From Oscillospiraceae bacterium (GTDB taxonomy: Bacteria > Bacillota > Clostridia > Oscillospirales > Oscillospiraceae): a DNA stretch of 64,000 bases. A program made the position numbers and the translations under genes. The stretch is taken from the NCBI GenBank assembly GCA_015067565.1, contig SVMF01000007.1, positions 1 to 64,000 of the forward strand, given 5' to 3'. Below are positions 58,769 to 64,000 of this stretch, piece after piece. Under the pieces are notes generated by a model. It worked only from the letters and a program-made list of their open reading frames with translations. It did no database searches and was not told the origin of the DNA. Every line of letters begins with the position of its first letter. Positions within the stretch are counted from its first letter, which is position 1.

Positions 58769-59531
58769 GCTGTACCTCCGTCGGGAAAGAAATTTTGTTG
58801 AATTTCAGCATATAGCGAATGGGATAAAGCTTGGACAGATAGTTTCGCTCGAACCACTCAAAGGTGGCCTCGGGCAGATGCACCAGCTCGGGTGCCTCAC
58901 AACGGAAAAGCTCAAAGGTCGTCCGATCTCCGCTGATAAGGGCGGCGATCAGCTCGGTTTGTCTTTCGACAGCCAGACGATCCAGGCAGGCATCCATAAT
59001 TGTGACGCAGATCATTTCCTCCTGCTCAGCACGATCCTGCAGGGTTGCAAACCAGTAAAGGAAGTCGTGGATCGTGAAAGCCTTGCGTGCGGTGACAAGG
59101 GCGAGCTTTTGGAATTCGAGCTCATCGTTGCGTTTCAATGTGTCGATGAAGTAATATAACAGCTTTTCGTCCAGACAGCAGCAATCGAGCAGAACCTCAT
59201 AAGCATTGCGGGGGCCGTCCGGCTCATCGATTTTGGGCGGTGCGGACTCGTCGGTCTCCTTCTCGGGCGCGTCTTGTGCACTCAAAGCACTGAGCGTTGC
59301 CAAAAGATCCTCGGGCTTGAAATCGTCATAAAGCTCCTGAGGCAGGACCTTGCCGTCCTGCGCTGCGCAGCGACGGACGAACTCGGCAATGCCCATTTGG
59401 GAGATCTGCTGCTGCAGCTGCGTTGCGCGCTGCATTGGCTCGGTTTCGGTCAGCTCGATGCCCTCGGGTGCCTGACGGGTACCGTCTGCAATTTCCTGAA
59501 TATCACGCAAATAATGCTCAATCAATGTCAA
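58755..59531 (-). CDS. Hypothetical protein
   Basis: 258-aa ORF, overlaps the downstream gene by 14 nt; acidic, no recognisable domain. Confidence 0.55.
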   Translation of the reverse strand: MTLIEHYLRDIQEIADGTRQAPEGIELTETEPMQRATQLQQQISQMGIAEFVRRCAAQDGKVLPQELYDDFKPEDLLATLSALSAQDAPEKETDESAPPKIDEPDGPRNAYEVLLDCCCLDEKLLYYFIDTLKRNDELEFQKLALVTARKAFTIHDFLYWFATLQDRAEQEEMICVTIMDACLDRLAVERQTELIAALISGDRTTFELFRCEAPELVHLPEATFEWFERNYLSKLYPIRYMLKFNKISFPTEVQHESC

Positions 59532-59647
59532 AGCATATCACCTCATCATAATTATATCTCATTGGGCAGCAAAAATCAACTGACATTTGACAAGATTTTG
59601 TCATAAAGTTATAATGAAACAAAATGAACAAGAATGGAAGGAATGCT

Positions 59648-60508
59648 ATGAAAATCAGAATTTCTGCCGACAGCACTTGCGATCTTTCGCCGCAGCAGAT
59701 CCGCGAGAAAAATATCGCCATCAAGGCCATGATCGTCAATATGGGCGATAACAGCTACTACGATGGTGTGGACATTGTGCCGGAGACGATCTTTGCCTAT
59801 GTTGCTGCGGGCAATCCGCTCTGCACGACCTCGGCAGTTCCCATCGGAGAGTACGAGGAGCACTTCGCAGAGCTTTTGAGGGATGCCGATGCGGTCATCC
59901 ATATCAACATCGGCTCGGGCTTCTCATCAACCCACCGCAATGCCGTTCTGGCTGCGCAGGAGATGGAGAATGTCTATGTCGTCGATTCGCGCAACCTTTC
60001 GACCGGTCACGGTTTGGTGGTTCTGGAGGCTTGCCGCCTGGCAGAGACTTGCGACGATCCGGAGAAGATCGTGGAGAAGCTCAATGCGTATGCACCGCTG
60101 GTCGATGCCAGTTTCCTGCTCGACCGTCTGGACTACATGAAGAAGGGCGGCCGCTGCTCTACGGTTGCGGCTCTGGGTGCGAATCTTTTGAAGCTCAAGC
60201 CCTGTATCGAGGTCATTGACAATAAGATGGTTGTCGGAAAGAAGTACCGTGGCAACTATGCCAAGTGCATGGACAACTATGTCCGCGAGCGCTTGACGGA
60301 TTCCGATGCACTGAATCTGCGTGAGATCTTTATTACCCACACGCCCGTGTCGGACGAGGTTTTGCAGACGGTGAAAACTGCGGTACGAGAATCGGCCTCT
60401 TTTGAGAATACTTATGAGACGACCGCCGGCTGCACTATCTCCTGCCATTGCGGCGAGGGTTGCCTCGGTGTTCTCTATGTCCGCAAGAGTCCCAAGATCA
60501 AAGAGTGA
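59648..60508 (+). CDS. DegV-family fatty-acid binding protein
   Basis: ISADSTCDLSPQQIREKNI...TTSAVPIGEYEEHF...SGFSSTHRNAVLAAQE...GGRCSTVAALGANLLKLKP. Confidence 0.94.
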   Translation: MKIRISADSTCDLSPQQIREKNIAIKAMIVNMGDNSYYDGVDIVPETIFAYVAAGNPLCTTSAVPIGEYEEHFAELLRDADAVIHINIGSGFSSTHRNAVLAAQEMENVYVVDSRNLSTGHGLVVLEACRLAETCDDPEKIVEKLNAYAPLVDASFLLDRLDYMKKGGRCSTVAALGANLLKLKPCIEVIDNKMVVGKKYRGNYAKCMDNYVRERLTDSDALNLREIFITHTPVSDEVLQTVKTAVRESASFENTYETTAGCTISCHCGEGCLGVLYVRKSPKIKE

Positions 60509-60555
60509 TAAAACAGCCAATCGACAATTGTCGATTGGCTGTTTTGGTTTGATTC

Positions 60556-61303
60556 ATCAAAGTCAACCACCGGCTATGCCGGTGGTAAAAAAATAGCTTA
60601 TAGCGAGAAGTAAAGTAGACAAGAAAAAAACTCCCGATTATATTAGAAGTGGTTTGCCGACCACACAACTAAAATAATCAGGAGGTCTTAATCGTGAAAG
60701 AAAAAGACATAAGTAGTTTAAACCATACCACATGGAGATGTCAATACCATATCGTATTTGCACCGAAATACAGACGGATGTCAATATACGGAGAAATAAA
60801 GGTAGACATCGGGAAAATATTGCGGCAATTATGTCAGCAAAAGGGCATCGAGATAATAGAAGCAGAGTTGTGTAAAGACCATATCCACATGCTAATAAGC
60901 ATCCCACCGAAATATAGTGTATCACAAATAATGGGATACCTAAAAGGGAAAAGTAGTTTGATGATATTTGATAGGCATGCAAATCTGAAATATAAATATG
61001 GAAATAGACATTTCTGGGCATGCGGATACTATGTAGATACGGTAGGAAGGAATAAGAAGCAAATAGCAGAGTACATCAAGAACCAGCTAACCGAAGATCA
61101 AATAGCAGATCAGATGAGCATAAAAGAATTCATAGACCCGTTTACGGGTAGCGTGAACAAGAAGGCATAAAAGAAGCCCCTTCAGGGGCCGCCGGAAAAG
61201 GTAATGCGGTCGGCAAACCTTTCGGCGCCCCTTTAGGGGTTTCGTCCGTATAATGCCCTTATAGGGCTTACTCAAGCCGCCGGCTTAGCCGGCGGTTTTG
61301 ACT
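60556..61303 (+). mobile_element. IS200-type insertion sequence (tnpA only)
   Basis: tnpA flanked by hairpins ACCACCGGCTATGCCGGTGGT (60566-60586) and GCCGCCGGCTTAGCCGGCGGT; matching AAAGTCAA outer flanks. Confidence 0.8.
60694..61170 (+). CDS. tnpA: IS200/IS605-family transposase TnpA (Y1 HUH)
   Basis: HIVFAPKYRRMSIYGEIK...CKDHIHMLISIPPKYSVSQIMGYLKGKSS...FWACGYYVDTVG. Confidence 0.95.
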   Translation: MKEKDISSLNHTTWRCQYHIVFAPKYRRMSIYGEIKVDIGKILRQLCQQKGIEIIEAELCKDHIHMLISIPPKYSVSQIMGYLKGKSSLMIFDRHANLKYKYGNRHFWACGYYVDTVGRNKKQIAEYIKNQLTEDQIADQMSIKEFIDPFTGSVNKKA

Positions 61304-61726
61304 TTACTGGATCTCGATGCGGCGAGGTGCATTTTGCGGTGCGGCGAGCTTTGGAAGGGTCAGCTTCAGCACACCGTTGTGGTAGCTGGCACTGATATTG
61401 TCGGCATCGATGCCATCGAGGCCGAAACTGCGGCTGTAGCTGCCGCAGATGCGTTCGCAGCGCAGATAGTTCTTTTCCTTCTGCTCGGTTTCTGTGTGAT
61501 GCTCGGCACGGATCGTCAGACGATCGGAACTCAGGTCGATGTGAATGTCTTCCTTTTCAAAGCCGGGCAGGTCTGCGCTGAGCAGCAGGGCACCGCCCTC
61601 GTCTTCGATGTCGATGCGGAAGCTTGCACGGTCACCACCGAAAAAGCTGCGCTCAAAGGCATCCATTGCGCGCCACGGGTTAGCAAACAAATCGTTGCTT
61701 CTGCGATAAGGTGTGATTCCAAACAT
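61304..61726 (-). CDS. Hsp20/alpha-crystallin small heat shock protein
   Basis: FRIDIEDEGGALLLSADLPGFEKEDIHIDLSSDRLTIRAEH...YHNGVLKLTLPKL; RBS GGAGG before the ATG at 61726. Confidence 0.95.
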   Translation of the reverse strand: MFGITPYRRSNDLFANPWRAMDAFERSFFGGDRASFRIDIEDEGGALLLSADLPGFEKEDIHIDLSSDRLTIRAEHHTETEQKEKNYLRCERICGSYSRSFGLDGIDADNISASYHNGVLKLTLPKLAAPQNAPRRIEIQ

Positions 61727-61824
61727 AATCGTTTCCTCCATTCATGATGTGTTTTGTTTTCTATCCACATTATCGCTGAATAGTATGAACAAATAAACAG
61801 CATTCTATGAATGAATTGTAAATT

Positions 61825-61851
61825 TTAGCACTCTCAATGTGAGAGTGCTAA
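61825..61851. promoter_or_regulatory. CIRCE operator (HrcA binding site)
   Basis: TTAGCACTC-TCAATGTGA-GAGTGCTAA, exact canonical CIRCE arms with N9 spacer, ~100 bp upstream of hsp20. Confidence 0.95.
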
Positions 61852-61857
61852 AAAGTA

Positions 61858-63516
61858 TTATGCAGGCTTATAGCTGTCCTTCAGGCTGACGGAGCGGTTG
61901 AAAACCGGATGATCTGCGGTTGAATCCTTGTCGGGGCAGAAGTAACCCAGACGCATGAATTGGAATGCATCGCCGGGTTTTGCGTTTGTCAGGCAGGCCT
62001 CGACCTTGCAGCCGCTGAGGATCTCGAGAGAATCGGGATTCAGGCAATCCAGGAAATTCTTGTCGGCGGCATCGGGGTCGGGATCGGTGAAGAGGTTGGA
62101 GTACAGGCGAACCTCAGCATCGGCACAGGTATGTGCATCGACCCAGTGGATTGTGGATTTGACCTTTCTTCCGTCGGCAGGATCACCGCCACGGGAATCG
62201 GGGTCGTATTCACACAGAACCTCGGTGATATTGCCGTCTGCGTCCTTGTTAAAGCCGGTGCATTTGACCACATAGGCACCCTTCAGGCGAACCTCGTTGC
62301 CGGGGAAGAGGCGGAAGAACTTGCCGACCTTTTCTTCCATAAAATCATCGGCCTCGATCCACAGGTTACGGGAGAAGGTGATCTCACGGGTGCCCATTTC
62401 GGGATAATTCGGGTGATTTTCAACCTCAAAGACCTCGCTCCGACCCTCAGGATAGTTGGTCACGGTCAGACGGATGGGCCTAAGAACGGCCATGACACGG
62501 CTGGCGGACTCGTTCATATCCTCGCGCAGGCAGTGCTCCAAAAATGCGTATTCCACAGTAGAAGCGGCCTTGGCGACGCCGATGCGCTCGCAGAAATTGC
62601 GGATGGATTTGGGTGTGTAGCCGCGGCGGCGCAGACCGCACAACGTGGGCATACGGGGGTCGTCCCAACCGCTGACACGGCCTTCCTCGACCAGCAGGCG
62701 CAGCTTGCGCTTGGACATGACGGTGTAGTTGATGCCGAGTCTTGCAAACTCAATCTGACGGGGCTTGCTCGGAAGATCGCAATGCTCCACGACCCAGTTA
62801 TAAAGCGGACGGTGTGCCTCAAACTCCAACGAGCACAGAGAGTGTGTGATGCACTCCATGGCATCTTCGATCGGATGGGCAAAGTCATACATCGGGTAGA
62901 TGCACCACTTGTCACCCGTGGTGTGGTGATGCATATGATTGATGCGGTAGATGGCGGGGTCGCGCATATTGAAGTTGCCGGAGGCAAGGTCAATCTTTGC
63001 ACGAAGGGTCATGGCACCGTTGGGGAACTCGCCTGCACGCATACGGCGGAACAGATCCAGTGATTCCTCCATCGGACGATCACGGAACGGGCTTCTGGCC
63101 GGCGTGGTCAGGTCACCGCGGTACTCACGCATCTGCTCGGGGGTCAGCTCGCAGACATAGGCCAGACCCTTCCTGATGAGCTCCTCAGCGCATTCGTACA
63201 TCTTGTCGAAATACTGCGAAGCATAGAAGAAACGGTCATCCCAGTCAAAGCCGAGCCAATGGATGTCTTCCTTGATGGCCTCGACATATTCTACATCTTC
63301 CTTGGTGGGGTTGGTGTCATCCATGCGCAGGTTGCAGATGCCACCGAACTTTTCGGCTGTGCCGAAGTCGATGCACAGCGCCTTGCAGTGGCCGATGTGC
63401 AGATAGCCGTTTGGCTCCGGAGGGAAACGAGTGTGAACGGTCATTCCCTCAAACTGGCCGCCTGCGGAGATGTCCTCTTCCACAAAGGCTTCGATAAAAT
63501 TCTTGATCTCAGGCAT
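61858..63516 (-). CDS. glnS: Glutaminyl-tRNA synthetase
   Basis: [23 protein letters not shown] (HIGH), [16 protein letters not shown] (KMSKS-like), GlnRS anticodon-binding C-term. Confidence 0.95.
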   Translation of the reverse strand: MPEIKNFIEAFVEEDISAGGQFEGMTVHTRFPPEPNGYLHIGHCKALCIDFGTAEKFGGICNLRMDDTNPTKEDVEYVEAIKEDIHWLGFDWDDRFFYASQYFDKMYECAEELIRKGLAYVCELTPEQMREYRGDLTTPARSPFRDRPMEESLDLFRRMRAGEFPNGAMTLRAKIDLASGNFNMRDPAIYRINHMHHHTTGDKWCIYPMYDFAHPIEDAMECITHSLCSLEFEAHRPLYNWVVEHCDLPSKPRQIEFARLGINYTVMSKRKLRLLVEEGRVSGWDDPRMPTLCGLRRRGYTPKSIRNFCERIGVAKAASTVEYAFLEHCLREDMNESASRVMAVLRPIRLTVTNYPEGRSEVFEVENHPNYPEMGTREITFSRNLWIEADDFMEEKVGKFFRLFPGNEVRLKGAYVVKCTGFNKDADGNITEVLCEYDPDSRGGDPADGRKVKSTIHWVDAHTCADAEVRLYSNLFTDPDPDAADKNFLDCLNPDSLEILSGCKVEACLTNAKPGDAFQFMRLGYFCPDKDSTADHPVFNRSVSLKDSYKPA

Positions 63517-63730
63517 ATCTATTTCATCCTCTCGGTAAAATTCAACCCATATTATATATCATTTTGTCCAAAACTGCAAGACGGATTCCGTACAAATTGC
63601 CAAAAAAATCTTCGTATAAAAAAATTTTTGCTTTCGGGACAGGTTTTTCATAAGTTTTGCTTGTCAAGTGGACAGAATTATTATAGAATAGAATAGTAGA
63701 AGACAAATTAAAACAAAGGAGTGGTTCGGT

Positions 63731-64000
63731 ATGAACGAGCCGAAATATCGTCGTATCTTGCTCAAGATCAGCGGCGAGGCACTGGCGGGCGATAAGCATC
63801 GTGGTTTGGACTTTGATGTGATCGGCCAGGTTTGTGATGTGGTCAAGCGCTGCGTCGAGGCAGGTGTCCAGGTTGGCATCGTCGTTGGCGGCGGCAACTT
63901 CTGGCGTGGTATCAAGGACGGTGGAGACCGTATGGAGCGCACCCGTGCGGATCATATGGGTATGCTCGCAACGGTGATCAACTGCTTGGCGGTTGCTGAC
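63731..64000 (+). CDS. pyrH: UMP kinase (5' part, truncated by window edge)
   Basis: MNEPKYRRILLKISGEALAGDKHRGLDFDVIGQVCDVV...GIVVGGGNFWRG...DRTRADHMGMLATVINCLA-like sequence; open at window end. Confidence 0.93.
   Translation, partial: MNEPKYRRILLKISGEALAGDKHRGLDFDVIGQVCDVVKRCVEAGVQVGIVVGGGNFWRGIKDGGDRMERTRADHMGMLATVINCLAVAD

Overview
This 64 kb window looks like a chromosomal segment of a sporulating Firmicutes/Clostridia genome, probably Oscillospiraceae-like (inferred from gene content). It holds about 50 supportable genes: aminoacyl-tRNA synthetases (thrS, alaS, hisS, aspS, glnS), rpsF-ssb-rpsR, dapA-dapB, dipicolinate synthase dpaA/dpaB, comEC-holA-rnmV-like, a SEDS/PBP pair, an adenosylhomocysteinase, a deaminase plus two nucleoside phosphorylases, and a partial pyrH at the right edge. 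There are three tRNAs, two T-box leaders, a canonical CIRCE operator and an IS200-type element. Features worth a second look are: (1) a structured ~310-320 bp repeat family in convergent intergenic junctions, one copy with perfect 20-bp terminal inverted repeats, two copies bracketing a divergent XRE-regulator/51-aa cassette; (2) a second ~170-bp palindrome-rich family with 13-bp TIRs, whose three copies each end 34-40 nt upstream of a start codon; (3) a probable uncharacterised catabolic operon pairing an Fe-S/FAD enoate-reductase-like enzyme with both subunits of aconitase X; (4) an XRE-controlled islet of membrane/zinc-ribbon/lipoprotein genes; and (5) an FHA domain fused to a FtsW/RodA (SEDS) glycosyltransferase. 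Function calls come from reading the supplied translations; no database search was run.
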